Virus record (IMG/VR): IMGVR_UViG_3300048930_000249
Coordinates: 1 to 44,078 of that record
Length of the DNA stretch: 44,078 bases
Source of the DNA: a virus
Strand: one strand, 5' to 3'
The position numbers and the translations under genes are program-made. How positions within the stretch are numbered: the first letter of the stretch is position 1; each line of letters opens with the position of its first letter. A model generated the notes under the pieces. The model was not told the origin of the DNA and did no database searches. It saw nothing but the letters and a program-made list of their open reading frames with translations. Positions 13,896-22,908 of this stretch are shown one piece after another.

Positions 13896-15547
13896 CCGAA
13901 CCGCGGGAGCCTCACCTGCGCATCGTCTCGACGATCGACAGTGCCGAAACGCTGGCCGCTGGATCCGGTCCCGCACCCTCTATGAAGGGCAGCGGGAAGG
14001 ATAGTCCCGGGCGGGAGTTGCCGCCGTCGGGGGGTGATCGAGGGGGAGCGGGGGGCGGCGGCGTTGAGTGGAGCCTCGACATTTCCTGCGCCTGGCTGCC
14101 GCGCACGGATCTCGGCAACGCGGAGCGGTTCGTGAAGCGACACGGAAAGGACTTCCTGTTCGTGCCGGAATGGGGCTGGCTCGCGTGGGACGGCAAACGC
14201 TGGAACGCCTCAGAGGCAGACGCCATCCTCGCCCGGGCGGTGCACGAGACGATCCGCGCCATCGCCCAGGAGGCCGATGCGCTCGCCGGCACGCGCGACG
14301 ACGTGATGATCGACCCCGTCAAGCGGGTGCTGCTCTCCGACAAACTGCGCGGCTGGTGTCTTGCTTCGCAGAGTGCCGCGCATATCACGGCCGTCGCCCG
14401 GCTCGCCCAGTCCTATCTCTCAGCACAAAGCAGTTCCTTCGATGCGGAGGCGACCGCCCTCAACGTGCTGAACGGCACCCTGCGTTTTGCCAAGTCGGAC
14501 CACGCCGACTACGTGATCTTCCATCCGCACCGTCGCGAGGACCGGATGACCAAGCTGGCGCCGGTGGAGTATGATCCGGAAGCGACGTGTCCGTCCTACG
14601 ACAAGTTCCTAGCCCGTGTGCAGCCTGACGAACTGATGCGGCGGCATCTGCATGCCTGGGGCGGGCTCTCGCTCACCGCCCTGCAGGTGGCGCGCCTGGC
14701 GTTCTGGTACGGCACCGGCCGCAATGGCAAGTCAACGCTGGTCGACGCTTGGTCGCACGTGCTCGGTGACTATTCCCAGACCATTCCGATCGAGAGTTTT
14801 CTCGACCAGGGCCGCTCAAGGCGCGGCGGCGAGGCGTCTCCTGATATCGCGTCGCTGCCCGGTGTGCGCTGCCTGCGCACCTCGGAGCCTGAAAAGGGCG
14901 CAAAGCTGGCTGAAAACCTCGTCAAGCTGGTGACCGGCGGCGAGCCGTTGCGCGCACGGCACCTGAACCGGGATTTCTTCGAGTTCCGCCCCACGTTCAA
15001 GCTCACCATGCAGGGCAACTATCGGCCCGAGGTGCGCGGCACGGATGAAGGCATCTGGGCCCGCATCCTGCTGGTGCCGTGGACGGTCATGATTCCTGCA
15101 GAGGAGCGCGACACCGGCTTGCCGCTCAAGCTGCAGGCCGAAGTCTCGGGGATCCTCAACCGGCTGCTCGACGGGCTTCGCGACTATCTCGACAACGGCC
15201 TGCTGCCGCCGCACCAGGTGCTGACGGCGACCGCCGAATATCGTGACGACTCCGACCCGATCGGCCGCTTCCTCAACGAGTGCACGGTGAGCTGCGATCC
15301 GCCGCCGCCGGACCGGCCGCAGGAAGAACGCCGCGAATCGGGATCTGAGATGTACCGGATCTATGTCGCCTGGGCCAAGGCCTATGGCGAGCGACCATGG
15401 GGCACCAAGGCCTTCTCCCGTGGCCTTCAGGATCACGGCGTGCAGCGGGTCAAGAACTCCGGGATCTTCTACCGGCACATCCGGCTCACCAAGACCGCGG
15501 CGGACTTCGCAGGGCAGGATTATGGGGACACAGACCACGAAAAGTGA
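13892..15547 (+). CDS. SF3/D5-type phage replicative helicase
   Basis: A 551-aa helicase of the P4-alpha/D5 family. A Gly/Pro-rich N-terminus (1-58) is followed by a D5_N-like region (WGWLAWDGKRWN near 94-105). The AAA+ SF3 core has Walker A GTGRNGKST (274-282), then a B-motif region CLRTSEPEKGAKL and sensor-like KLTMQGNYRPEVRGTDEGIW. A C-terminal winged-helix-like end (GSEMYRIYVAWAKAYGERPW) may bind DNA. P4 alpha unites primase, helicase and origin recognition; here primase is a separate upstream gene. The stop is only 5 bp before a dense repeat array, the likely origin. Confidence 0.9.
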   Translation: MTEPREPHLRIVSTIDSAETLAAGSGPAPSMKGSGKDSPGRELPPSGGDRGGAGGGGVEWSLDISCAWLPRTDLGNAERFVKRHGKDFLFVPEWGWLAWDGKRWNASEADAILARAVHETIRAIAQEADALAGTRDDVMIDPVKRVLLSDKLRGWCLASQSAAHITAVARLAQSYLSAQSSSFDAEATALNVLNGTLRFAKSDHADYVIFHPHRREDRMTKLAPVEYDPEATCPSYDKFLARVQPDELMRRHLHAWGGLSLTALQVARLAFWYGTGRNGKSTLVDAWSHVLGDYSQTIPIESFLDQGRSRRGGEASPDIASLPGVRCLRTSEPEKGAKLAENLVKLVTGGEPLRARHLNRDFFEFRPTFKLTMQGNYRPEVRGTDEGIWARILLVPWTVMIPAEERDTGLPLKLQAEVSGILNRLLDGLRDYLDNGLLPPHQVLTATAEYRDDSDPIGRFLNECTVSCDPPPPDRPQEERRESGSEMYRIYVAWAKAYGERPWGTKAFSRGLQDHGVQRVKNSGIFYRHIRLTKTAADFAGQDYGDTDHEK

Positions 15548-15552
15548 CCCGT

Positions 15553-15812
15553 GCCTCCCGCCGGGAGGCTGGCGTTTTCTGCTTCCCGTTCTCAAACCTT
15601 TGAAAACAAAGGCAACGGGAGGCACGGGAGGCACGGGAGGCAGTTTTGCTATGAAGCCTCATGGGAAAAATATTTCCATGAGATGGAACCCCCGATTTGC
15701 TTCCCGTTCCTCCCGTTCCATTTCAACCTTTTGATACAGCGGAGTATTCTCGTATGTTTATCCTCCCGTCTGCCTCCCGTCTGCCTCCCGTTAGAAAGAA
15801 TGATCCTCCCGT
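15553..15812. repeat. Iteron array, candidate phage replication origin
   Basis: Twelve copies of a 9-mer close to GCCTCCCGT (or its complement ACGGGAGGC) lie in 260 bp. A 17-bp palindrome occupies 15553-15569. Further copies are at 15581-15589; three perfect head-to-tail copies at 15615-15641; two at 15699-15716; three with 11-bp period at 15761-15791; one at 15804-15812. Between the clusters is AT-rich sequence with an inverted repeat (15660-15680). Iterons plus AT-rich DNA right after the helicase gene is the typical look of a phage origin. The last copies lie inside the next gene's 5' end. Confidence 0.65.
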
Positions 15813-16386
15813 GGTGGATTATAGAAGGGAAATCACGGCCTGGGCCGCTGTGGTGTGGGCCTATGCCGATGAGCTCGTGCTGGCGGCATCATCGGTCGGC
15901 GGCTCGAATTTCCCATCGCCGGCGCTGGCAATGAGCGGGCTCGGCCGCGAGCGCATCAGCGGCGGCCTCATCAATGGCTGGTATGAGCCCCACCCTGATG
16001 CGCTGTTGATCCATGCAAAGCTTTCGGAATGGTTCGTCCATGACAGCTATGGCCTGTGCCAGGTCATGGCGCATGCTGAACGTCGGAAGCGTCTTCCGCC
16101 TGAGATATCCCTGCCGCGGGTCAAGGTGCTGCCGGTTTATGATCGTCAGGGCAATGTGCTGATCGAGCGCCGGCGCGCGCACCGCAGCGCGAGGGTGATC
16201 ACGGAATACTGCGTCATCGATTATGAAGGCATCGATCCTCGCCAGGCAGACCGCCGTGAGCAGGCATGGCGCGATATGCATGCGATGTTCATTGCCTTCC
16301 TCGATGTGATGCAGGGCTTTTCGCTTGCGAAGTGGAAGGTCACGGGCCGGGGCTTGACGAATGTCGGCGAATCATTGACAAGGTGA
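15754..16386 (+). CDS. Hypothetical phage protein after the origin
   Basis: A 210-aa protein. ATG 15754 follows GGAG 9 nt upstream, and the first ~20 residues are encoded by iteron copies (Pro/Arg-rich). A GTG at 15811 is the alternative start. The conserved-looking part begins VVDYRREITAWAAVVWAYAD and contains MSGLGRERISGGLINGWYEP. The C-terminal half is basic. It sits where lambdoid phages keep late regulators, between replication genes and terminase, but no known motif supports that. Confidence 0.65.
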   Translation: MFILPSASRLPPVRKNDPPVVDYRREITAWAAVVWAYADELVLAASSVGGSNFPSPALAMSGLGRERISGGLINGWYEPHPDALLIHAKLSEWFVHDSYGLCQVMAHAERRKRLPPEISLPRVKVLPVYDRQGNVLIERRRAHRSARVITEYCVIDYEGIDPRQADRREQAWRDMHAMFIAFLDVMQGFSLAKWKVTGRGLTNVGESLTR

Positions 16387-16450
16387 TCCATTGTTAGCGC
16401 CTTGCGCCTGTCAGCATGACCTGCTGCCGGGCGCTTTGCATTTGAGGCCA

Positions 16451-16855
16451 ATGCCTTACGCCCCCAGAACGTTCCGTCCGCCATGGCTGCAGTCGAATGC
16501 CGAGCTGCCTCGCTTTGCCCGTCATCAGCCTGAACGCCGTGCATCGGCACGCGAACGCGGTTATGACACCAGGTGGGAAAAGGCACGGCGCACATGGTTC
16601 GGTCGCGATCCGCTTTGCGTTTGCTGCGTGGCCCATGGCGCTGTTGAGCCTGCCTCCGTGCTGGATCACGTCGAGCCCCACAAGGGCGACATGGCCAAAT
16701 TCTGGAACACCTCGAACTGGCAGGGCTTGTGCGAGTGGTGCGACAAGAACCTGAAACGCTCGGTCGAGAACAACTGGCTCAAGGGTCGCGCGACAGTTGC
16801 CGAACTGAGGCTTGACCGCCTCGTGCCTGGCTGGGTCCATCCCGGCGACAGGTAG
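16451..16855 (+). CDS. HNH endonuclease
   Basis: A 134-aa HNH nuclease. The basic N-terminus is followed by YDTRWEKARRTWFGRDPLCV, a CxxC pair (CVCC), then LDHVEPHKGD with the metal-binding His and KFWNTSNWQGLCEWCDKN containing the Asn and second CxxC. ATG 16451 follows GAGG. HNH proteins encoded just upstream of terminase genes assist terminase cutting in HK97-type phages; that role is inferred from position. A homing role is less likely. Confidence 0.88.
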   Translation: MPYAPRTFRPPWLQSNAELPRFARHQPERRASARERGYDTRWEKARRTWFGRDPLCVCCVAHGAVEPASVLDHVEPHKGDMAKFWNTSNWQGLCEWCDKNLKRSVENNWLKGRATVAELRLDRLVPGWVHPGDR

Positions 16856-16962
16856 GGGGGCGGTCAAATCTTGCCGGCCGTGTCTTTTGGGACCGGCGGG
16901 GTAACATCACATTCATTTCCGCGTAAATCCCGAATAATTTTCGGCTCCGAGGAGAAGATCGC
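16856..16962 (+). other. Intergenic region before terminase, possible packaging site
   Basis: A 107-bp gap between the HNH gene and the small terminase. It has an imperfect GC-rich hairpin (GCCGG ... CCGGC, about 16873-16898) followed by AT-richer sequence and the GAGGAG ribosome site of terS. cos sites of HK97-type phages lie at this position, but no cos can be recognised by sequence alone. Confidence 0.3.
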
Positions 16963-17535
16963 ATGCCACGTGGCAGGCGGGCGCTGCCCGACGAAGTGAA
17001 GGCTCTCAAAGGAAACCCGGGTAAGCGCCGGCTCATCCTCGACCAGGTCGATTCCGAGGGCAGTCTCGTCAAGGCACCGTCCTACATCACGACCGTGATG
17101 GAGCGCGAGATATTCAAGCGCGTTGCCGCGCAGCTCTCGAGCGTGCGCTTCATCAAGGCGACCGACAGCGACGCACTCGCCCGCTGGGCGGTGTGGATGG
17201 CCAAGTGGGTCGACATCAAGAAGCGGCTCTCCGCCAAGAAGGCCGACGTCTACTACGAGACAAAGTCGAAGCACGGCAAGATGCTGCGCGCCCACCCGCT
17301 CTATGCGTCGATGATCCAGATCGACAAGCAGCTGATGGCGCTGGAGGACAGGATCGGCCTCAACCCGACCAGCCGTCAGGCCATCCTGCGCGGCCTCATC
17401 AATGCGCCGTCGCTCCCGGCGGGTTCGCTCTTCGGCGATGACGTCGAGAAGCCGCAGGCGCCGGTCGTGTCGGATGCCGACCGCAAGGAAGTGGCAGCGA
17501 ACCTCGACGGGCCGCTCGGGTTCCTGAAGCACTGA
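16963..17535 (+). CDS. terS: Terminase small subunit, P27 family
   Basis: A 190-aa P27-type small terminase: MPRGRRALPDEVKALKGNPG followed by KRR is the characteristic N-terminus, then helical oligomerisation segments (YITTVMEREIFKRVAAQLSS, HPLYASMIQIDKQLMALEDR) and LNPTSRQAIL. It recognises viral DNA and regulates the large subunit during packaging. A GAGGAG ribosome site precedes ATG 16963. The stop overlaps the large-subunit start (TGATG). Confidence 0.93.
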   Translation: MPRGRRALPDEVKALKGNPGKRRLILDQVDSEGSLVKAPSYITTVMEREIFKRVAAQLSSVRFIKATDSDALARWAVWMAKWVDIKKRLSAKKADVYYETKSKHGKMLRAHPLYASMIQIDKQLMALEDRIGLNPTSRQAILRGLINAPSLPAGSLFGDDVEKPQAPVVSDADRKEVAANLDGPLGFLKH

Positions 17536-19094
17536 TGGACTACTACTTCGACGAGGCAATCGCGAAGAGGGCCGTCGAGTTCTTCCCGCGGTTCCTCCGC
17601 CTGACGATGGGCGAGTGGGCCGGGCGACCGTTCCACCTGGCGCCGCACCAGGCCGAGCATATCGCGCAGATCTTCGGCTGGCGCCGCAAGGCCGACGGCC
17701 AACGCCGCTATCGCCGCGTGAGATGGTGGGAGCCGCGCAAGAACGGAAAGACGGAACTGGCGGCCGGCGTTGGCCACCTGCTGACGATCGGCGACGGGGA
17801 GCCAGGCGCCCAGGTGTTCAGCCATGCCGTCGACGCCAAGCAGGCCTCGATATCGTTTGAGCGCGGCGCGGCCATGGTGCAGTTTTCCGACGAGCTGTCG
17901 CGGATCTACGAACAGACGAAGGCGGGCCTCTTCTGCCCCGGCCTGATGTCGGTGTGGCGGCCGCTGTCTGGCGTGCCGAAAGGCAAGCACGGCCTTAACG
18001 CCCACGGGCTGATCGGCGACGAGGCGCACGAATGGCCGGATGCCCGGCTGCACACCTACCTGATGCAGTCGATGGGAGCCCGGCGGCAGCCGCTCGACTT
18101 CGTCATCTCGACGGCGGGAGAGCGTGGAGGCTACGGCTGGGAGCTGTGGAACACGAGTGAGAAGATCAAGGCGGGGATTCTCGAGGACCCGGAGACCTAC
18201 GTCGTGATCTACGCGGCGGACCCGGAGGACGACTGGACCAGCCCCGAGACCTGGGCGAAGGCGAACCCGAACCTCGGGCGCTCGATCAAGCTGGAGTACC
18301 TGCAGGACCAGTGCAGCCAGGCGCGAGAGAACCCGCGGCTCGAGAACGACTTCAAGCGCTACCACCTCAATCTGTGGGTGGAGCAGGCGGTGCGCTGGCT
18401 GGCCATGGATCACTGGAAGCAGTGCACAGCGAACCCGGCCGACAAGGACCTGTGGCGGTCCTTCGAGAACGAACTGGCCGGGCGGCCCTGTTTCGGCGGC
18501 CTCGACCTGGCGCAGACCCGCGACATCAACGCGCTCGTCTGGTGGTTCCCGGCAACCGAGGACCGGCGGGCAAGGACGCTCTGCAGGTTCTACGTGCCCG
18601 AGGACAGCGTCTCGCTCCGCACGCGCCGGGACCGGGTGCCCTATGACCAATGGGTGCGCGACGGCGTCATCACCGCGACGCCCGGCAACGTGACGGACTA
18701 CGAGTTCATAAAGGAGCAGGTGTTCCAGGACGCGGCAAGGTTTCAGGTGCAGGGGCTGGCGATCGACCGCTGGAACGCGACGCACCTGGCCAACCAGCTG
18801 CAGTCGGAAGGGCTGCCGGTCGTCCTGTTTGGGCAGGGGTTCGCCTCGATGGGCGCGCCCACCAAGGAGCTCGAGCGCCTCGTCATGGGGCACGGGTTCG
18901 ACCACGGGAACCATCCGGTCCTGACGTGGATGGCATCGAACGCGGCCATCACGGCGGACCCGGCGGGCAACATCAAGCCTGCGAAAGACCGCGCAACTGA
19001 AAAGATCGACGGGATCGTGGCGATGATTATGGCTCTGGGTCTGGCCGAGGCTCACCTGCCCGGTTCCGGCGTGTCGTTCTGGGAAGCGGCCTGA
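17535..19094 (+). CDS. terL: Terminase large subunit
   Basis: A 519-aa packaging motor (Terminase_1 family). The N-terminal ATPase has a Walker A-like RKNGKTELA (68-76) and Walker B GLIGDEAHEW (158-167, Asp162/Glu163), followed by DFVISTAGERGG as coupling motif. The C-terminal RNase H-like nuclease begins FGGLDLAQTRDINALVWWFP, whose Asp residues are metal ligands, and ends RATEKIDGIVAMIMALGLAE. Full family length, no breaks. It is the strongest phylogenetic marker in the window for placing the phage. Confidence 0.96.
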   Translation: MDYYFDEAIAKRAVEFFPRFLRLTMGEWAGRPFHLAPHQAEHIAQIFGWRRKADGQRRYRRVRWWEPRKNGKTELAAGVGHLLTIGDGEPGAQVFSHAVDAKQASISFERGAAMVQFSDELSRIYEQTKAGLFCPGLMSVWRPLSGVPKGKHGLNAHGLIGDEAHEWPDARLHTYLMQSMGARRQPLDFVISTAGERGGYGWELWNTSEKIKAGILEDPETYVVIYAADPEDDWTSPETWAKANPNLGRSIKLEYLQDQCSQARENPRLENDFKRYHLNLWVEQAVRWLAMDHWKQCTANPADKDLWRSFENELAGRPCFGGLDLAQTRDINALVWWFPATEDRRARTLCRFYVPEDSVSLRTRRDRVPYDQWVRDGVITATPGNVTDYEFIKEQVFQDAARFQVQGLAIDRWNATHLANQLQSEGLPVVLFGQGFASMGAPTKELERLVMGHGFDHGNHPVLTWMASNAAITADPAGNIKPAKDRATEKIDGIVAMIMALGLAEAHLPGSGVSFWEAA

Positions 19095-20326
19095 TGTCCT
19101 GGTGGGGGCGGCTGTTCGGGCCGAAAGAACAGAAATATTCGACGCTTGACCTGTTCCGCGAGATTTACGGCGGCCCGCCGTCCAAGACCGGCATTGCGGT
19201 CAACTGGGCATCGGCGCTTGAGGTTTCGACGGTGCTGGCGTGCCTTCGCGTGATTGCGGAGGGTATCGCTCAGGTTCCGTTCCGCCTGTACCAGGACAGC
19301 GACGACCGCGGCGGCGCACCCGCGCCGGGGCATCCGCTCTACAACGTGCTGTATCGGCGCCCGAACCGCTGGCAGACGTCGTTTGAGTTCCGCGAGACGC
19401 TGGCATTCCATGCTGCTCTTGTGGGCAACGCCTATGTGTTCATCGGCCGCGTGGGTGCCGCGCGCGAGGTGCGCGAGCTGGTGCCGCTGGAGCCGCAGTT
19501 CGTGAGCGTCCAGAAGGGCCGCGATGGTGCGCTGATCTACAAATATAACCCGGTCAGCGGGCAGGGCGCCGAGTTCGACGCTGACACGATATGGCACATC
19601 AAGGGGCCATCGTGGAACGGGTACACCGGACTTGAGGCTGTAAAGCTGGTGCGTGAGGCCGTTGGCCTTGCCATCGCTGCGGAGGCCGCGCACGCCGAGA
19701 TGCACAAGGGTTCCGCCAAGATGAGCGGGATCTACTCCGTCGAGGGCAACCTTTCGAAAGAGAAATACGACTTCCTTGCGGCGTGGCTGGACAAGTACGC
19801 CATGGGCGGGGAACGCGCCGGTAAGCCGATGATCCTCGATCTCGGGGCAAAATTCATGACGACGCAGATGACGGGCGTGGATGCCCAGCACCTCGAAACG
19901 CGCAAGCACCAGATCGAGGAGATATGCCGCGGATTCCGGGTGATGCCGATCATGGTCGGTTATGCCGGAAACGCGATGACCTACGCCAGCGCCGAGCAGA
20001 TGTTCATCGCGCATGTCGTTCACACGCTCTCGCCTTGGTATGAGCGGATCGAGCAATCCGCCGACGTCAACCTGTTGACTGATGCCGAGAGGGCGGAAGG
20101 CTATTACACGAAGTTCACGCCGAACGCGCTGATGCGCGGCGCCGCGCGGGACCGGGCCGAGTTCTACACCCGGATGGTGGGTTCGGTGAACGCCACACCC
20201 GGCATCATGACGCGAAACGAGATCCGAGCGCTTGAGGAACTGCCGCCGATTGATGGCGGCGACGTGCTGTTCGACCCGACGCCACCGGCCGCGCCTGCAT
20301 CCGCGCCAGCCGATCCGGCACCATAG
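19094..20326 (+). CDS. Portal protein, HK97 family
   Basis: A 410-aa portal protein forming the dodecameric DNA channel at the capsid vertex. Recognisable features are the N-terminal MSWWGRLFG, VSTVLACLRVIAEGIAQVPF, FRETLAFHAALVGNAYVFIG and the C-terminal MTRNEIRALEELPPIDGGD. The ATG overlaps the terL stop (TGATG). Length is normal for the family. The extreme C-terminus is Pro/Ala-rich. Confidence 0.95.
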   Translation: MSWWGRLFGPKEQKYSTLDLFREIYGGPPSKTGIAVNWASALEVSTVLACLRVIAEGIAQVPFRLYQDSDDRGGAPAPGHPLYNVLYRRPNRWQTSFEFRETLAFHAALVGNAYVFIGRVGAAREVRELVPLEPQFVSVQKGRDGALIYKYNPVSGQGAEFDADTIWHIKGPSWNGYTGLEAVKLVREAVGLAIAAEAAHAEMHKGSAKMSGIYSVEGNLSKEKYDFLAAWLDKYAMGGERAGKPMILDLGAKFMTTQMTGVDAQHLETRKHQIEEICRGFRVMPIMVGYAGNAMTYASAEQMFIAHVVHTLSPWYERIEQSADVNLLTDAERAEGYYTKFTPNALMRGAARDRAEFYTRMVGSVNATPGIMTRNEIRALEELPPIDGGDVLFDPTPPAAPASAPADPAP

Positions 20327-20334
20327 GAGCCATT

Positions 20335-21048
20335 ATGGACAGAATCGAAATCAAGCTGGCGTCGGATGACTTCGACGCCAAGACCGGAGAATTTGCGGGC
20401 TACGGCGCCATCTTCGGAAATCTCGACAGCTATGGCGATGTGATCGCCAAGGGCGCGTTCAAGAACTCCCTGCGCGAGTGGGAAGATCGTGGCAAGTATC
20501 CACCTATGCTCTTGCAGCATGGCGGCGGCGGATTTGGCGGCTCGGCCGACGACATGTTGCCGGTCGGTCAGTGGACGCAGATGGAAGAAAACGCCAAGGG
20601 TCTCAAGGTTTCCGGCAAGTTGTTTGCCCTCGGCACCGAGCGCGGCCAGTACATCTATGAGGGCATGAAGTCGGGCGTTCTGGACGGCCTGTCAATCGGG
20701 TTCCGCGCCAAGAAGTTCACCCGCGGCACCAAGCCGACGGAGCCCATGCGGACGCTGGAGGAAATCGACCTGATGGAGGTTTCCATCGTGACGTTCCCGG
20801 CAAATGGCAAGGCCCGCGTGAGCAACGTGAAATCATTTGATGCCCGCTTCTGGCGGGCAATCGAGGCCGAATTGAAGGCCGATCCTGAACTGAATTTGTC
20901 GAGCGCCAAGGCAGTGAGTGCGGTGGCGATCCTCAAAAAGCATCTTCGTGAGGAAGGTGAAGCAACGCCCGATCTGTCCCGCGAGGTGGACGAGAAGGCA
21001 CTGGCGGATGCACTCCGCCGCAACCTCACCATTCTAGGAGTATCCTGA
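20335..21048 (+). CDS. Prohead protease, HK97 family (U35)
   Basis: A 237-aa maturation serine protease. GEFAGYGAIFGNLDSYGDVI, the histidine of LLQHGGGG and the GVLDGLSIGFRAKKF segment with catalytic Ser are family hallmarks, and LMEVSIVTFPANGKARV completes the fold. It cleaves the scaffold part of the capsid protein and itself. TAGGAG precedes ATG 20335. The C-terminal ~60 aa (SSAKAVSAVAILKKHLREEG) are helical and may be an interaction tail. Confidence 0.93.
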   Translation: MDRIEIKLASDDFDAKTGEFAGYGAIFGNLDSYGDVIAKGAFKNSLREWEDRGKYPPMLLQHGGGGFGGSADDMLPVGQWTQMEENAKGLKVSGKLFALGTERGQYIYEGMKSGVLDGLSIGFRAKKFTRGTKPTEPMRTLEEIDLMEVSIVTFPANGKARVSNVKSFDARFWRAIEAELKADPELNLSSAKAVSAVAILKKHLREEGEATPDLSREVDEKALADALRRNLTILGVS

Positions 21049-21050
21049 CC

Positions 21051-22382
21051 ATGGATCTCAATGAAATCAAGTCGCTGGTCGAGAAGACCGGCGAGGCGTT
21101 CGAGGCGTTCAAGAAGTCGAACGATGAGAACCTGAAGAACCGCGATGTCATCATCGAAGAGAAGATGGCCCGCATCGAGACGGACCTGGACAAGGCCGTC
21201 GAGGCGAAGGCCGCTCTCGAGCGGCAGATCGCAGCCGAGAAGAAGGAGCGTGAAGACCTCGAGCTCCGTCTGTCGAAGCTCGGCCACCGCGGCACCGGCG
21301 ACGACAAGTTCGACGTGGAACTGAAGTCCTTCAATGACGCCCTGAAGGCTTCCGCGAAGGACCGCCAGGCCGCCTACGAGCCCGTCGATGCCGATGGTTA
21401 TCGCGCCTACAAGTCGGCGTTCCGGTCCTTCATGTCGAAGGATGCCCGTCTGCTGACGGCTGACGAGATCAAGACGCTTTCTGTCGGTTCCGATCCGGAC
21501 GGCGGCTATCTCGTGACGCCCGACACCGGCGGCCGCATCGTGACCAAGGTCTACGAGACCTCGGAGATGCGCCAGATCGCCTCGTCGATGACAATCTCCA
21601 GTGACAAGCTGGAAGGCATCGAGGACCTGGGCGAAGCCGGCGCCGGTTATGCCGGTGAGGCCGCGCAGGGTTCCGACAGCACGACGCCGCAGATCGGCAA
21701 GTGGTCGATCCCGGTCTGGATCATCGACAGCGAGCCCAAGGCCACGCAGTCGATTCTCGACGACGCTTCCGTCGATGTCGAGGCCTGGCTCTCGGGCAAG
21801 GTTTCCGACAAGTTCTCTCGCTTTGAGAACTCGGAGTTTGTCAAGGGCGCAACGAAGATCCGGGGCTTCACCTCCTACACGACGGCGGCCGACAGCGGCT
21901 CCGGCGTGACGTGGGGCCAGATCGGCTATGTCGCGACCGGAACGTCGAGCGCATTCGGCACCACGGTCGCAACCCAGGCCGACAAGCTCATCGACCTGAT
22001 GGGCCTCCTGAAGCAGGCCTATCTGCCGAACGCCCGCTGGGCCGCAAGTCGTGCGGTTCTGACGCTGATCCGCAAATTCAAGATCGGTGCGACCACGGAC
22101 GCCTATGTCTGGAGCCCCGGCCTTGGTGTCGGTATTCCGGAGACTATCCTGGGCTTCCCTGTGTCACGCATGGAAGACATGCCGGCTCTAGGTTCCGACA
22201 GCCTCTCGATGGCGTTCGGCGACTTCCGCGCGGCCTATCAGATCGTGGATCGCATCGGCATCCGCGTTCTGCGCGACCCCTTCACCTCCAAGCCCTTCGT
22301 GAAGTTCTACACCACGAAGCGCACCGGCGGCGGCGTCGTGAATTTCGAGGCCATCAAACTGATGAAGTTCGGCAGCTCGTAA
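21051..22382 (+). CDS. Major capsid protein, HK97 fold, with scaffold domain
   Basis: A 443-aa capsid precursor. Residues 1-~90 form a charged coiled coil (delta/scaffold domain, e.g. AKAALERQIAAEKKERE) expected to be removed by the adjacent protease. The mature HK97-fold part follows: SDPDGGYLVTPDTGGRIV, MRQIASSMTISSDKLEGIED, and near the end IGIRVLRDPFTSKPFVKFYT. GGAG in the protease 3' end serves as ribosome site. A terminator-like hairpin follows the gene. Confidence 0.95.
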   Translation: MDLNEIKSLVEKTGEAFEAFKKSNDENLKNRDVIIEEKMARIETDLDKAVEAKAALERQIAAEKKEREDLELRLSKLGHRGTGDDKFDVELKSFNDALKASAKDRQAAYEPVDADGYRAYKSAFRSFMSKDARLLTADEIKTLSVGSDPDGGYLVTPDTGGRIVTKVYETSEMRQIASSMTISSDKLEGIEDLGEAGAGYAGEAAQGSDSTTPQIGKWSIPVWIIDSEPKATQSILDDASVDVEAWLSGKVSDKFSRFENSEFVKGATKIRGFTSYTTAADSGSGVTWGQIGYVATGTSSAFGTTVATQADKLIDLMGLLKQAYLPNARWAASRAVLTLIRKFKIGATTDAYVWSPGLGVGIPETILGFPVSRMEDMPALGSDSLSMAFGDFRAAYQIVDRIGIRVLRDPFTSKPFVKFYTTKRTGGGVVNFEAIKLMKFGSS

Positions 22383-22389
22383 CGAAGCA

Positions 22390-22424
22390 GGCGGGGCGCA
22401 ATGACGCGCCTCGCCCGTTTCTTT
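22390..22424 (+). terminator. Terminator-like hairpin after the capsid gene
   Basis: GGCGGGGCGC (22390-22399) pairs with GCGCCTCGCC (22406-22415) in a 10-bp stem with one G-T pair and a 6-nt loop, followed by CGTTTCTTTC. It probably lets only part of the transcripts continue, raising capsid mRNA relative to downstream genes. Read-through must occur because the late operon continues. Confidence 0.6.
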
Positions 22425-22458
22425 CTTTCCACAATTTCAGCATGAAGGAAATCTGAAC

Positions 22459-22887
22459 ATGCTTCGCGATCTTGCGAATAACCTGACCCTGAAAAGGGCA
22501 GTGTCTCCCCAGGCGGCGAGGACCGACAACACGGCCATCGTCTCCGAAATCCTCGACGTGCGCGACTTTGAAGGCGTGATGCTGGCGATCCAGCTCGGCG
22601 CCAACACCGACGCCAATGCAACCTTTGCCGTTCTCCTCGAAGAGAGCGACACGGCCAACCTGTCTGGCTCGAATGAAGTGTCCGATGCTGACATGAACGG
22701 CACCGAGGCACTGGCCGGGTTCCAGTTCGATGACGACAACGAATGCCGGAAGCTCGGCTATCATGGCACCAAGCGGTACATCCGCGCGACCATCACGCCG
22801 ACCGGCAACGACAGCGGCAACATCTTCCTCGCCGCTTCGTGGGTTTGCAAGCCGCGCCGTCTGCCGGCCGAGAACCCCCCGGCGTAA
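22459..22887 (+). CDS. Head-associated protein, possible decoration protein
   Basis: A 142-aa beta-rich protein beginning MLRDLANNLTLKRAVSPQAA, a type often encoded directly after major capsid genes in HK97-like siphophages. The middle (TFAVLLEESDTANLSGSNEV) and end (KRYIRATITPTGNDSGNIFL) read as sandwich-like strands. It is flanked by hairpins on both sides, so it is translated with the high-level capsid mRNA. A capsid decoration or head-completion role is an inference from position. Confidence 0.75.
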   Translation: MLRDLANNLTLKRAVSPQAARTDNTAIVSEILDVRDFEGVMLAIQLGANTDANATFAVLLEESDTANLSGSNEVSDADMNGTEALAGFQFDDDNECRKLGYHGTKRYIRATITPTGNDSGNIFLAASWVCKPRRLPAENPPA

Positions 22888-22908
22888 CGCCTGACACATG
22901 AACCATGA

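Noticed and set aside
15553-15812. Array interpreted as terminators or ribosome-site repeats
   Set aside because: GGGAGG resembles a Shine-Dalgarno core, but copies occur in both orientations with fixed 9- and 11-bp periods and are not followed by start codons.
17376-19055. 559-codon minus-strand frame opposite the terminase
   Set aside because: Antisense of an unmistakable TerL gene.
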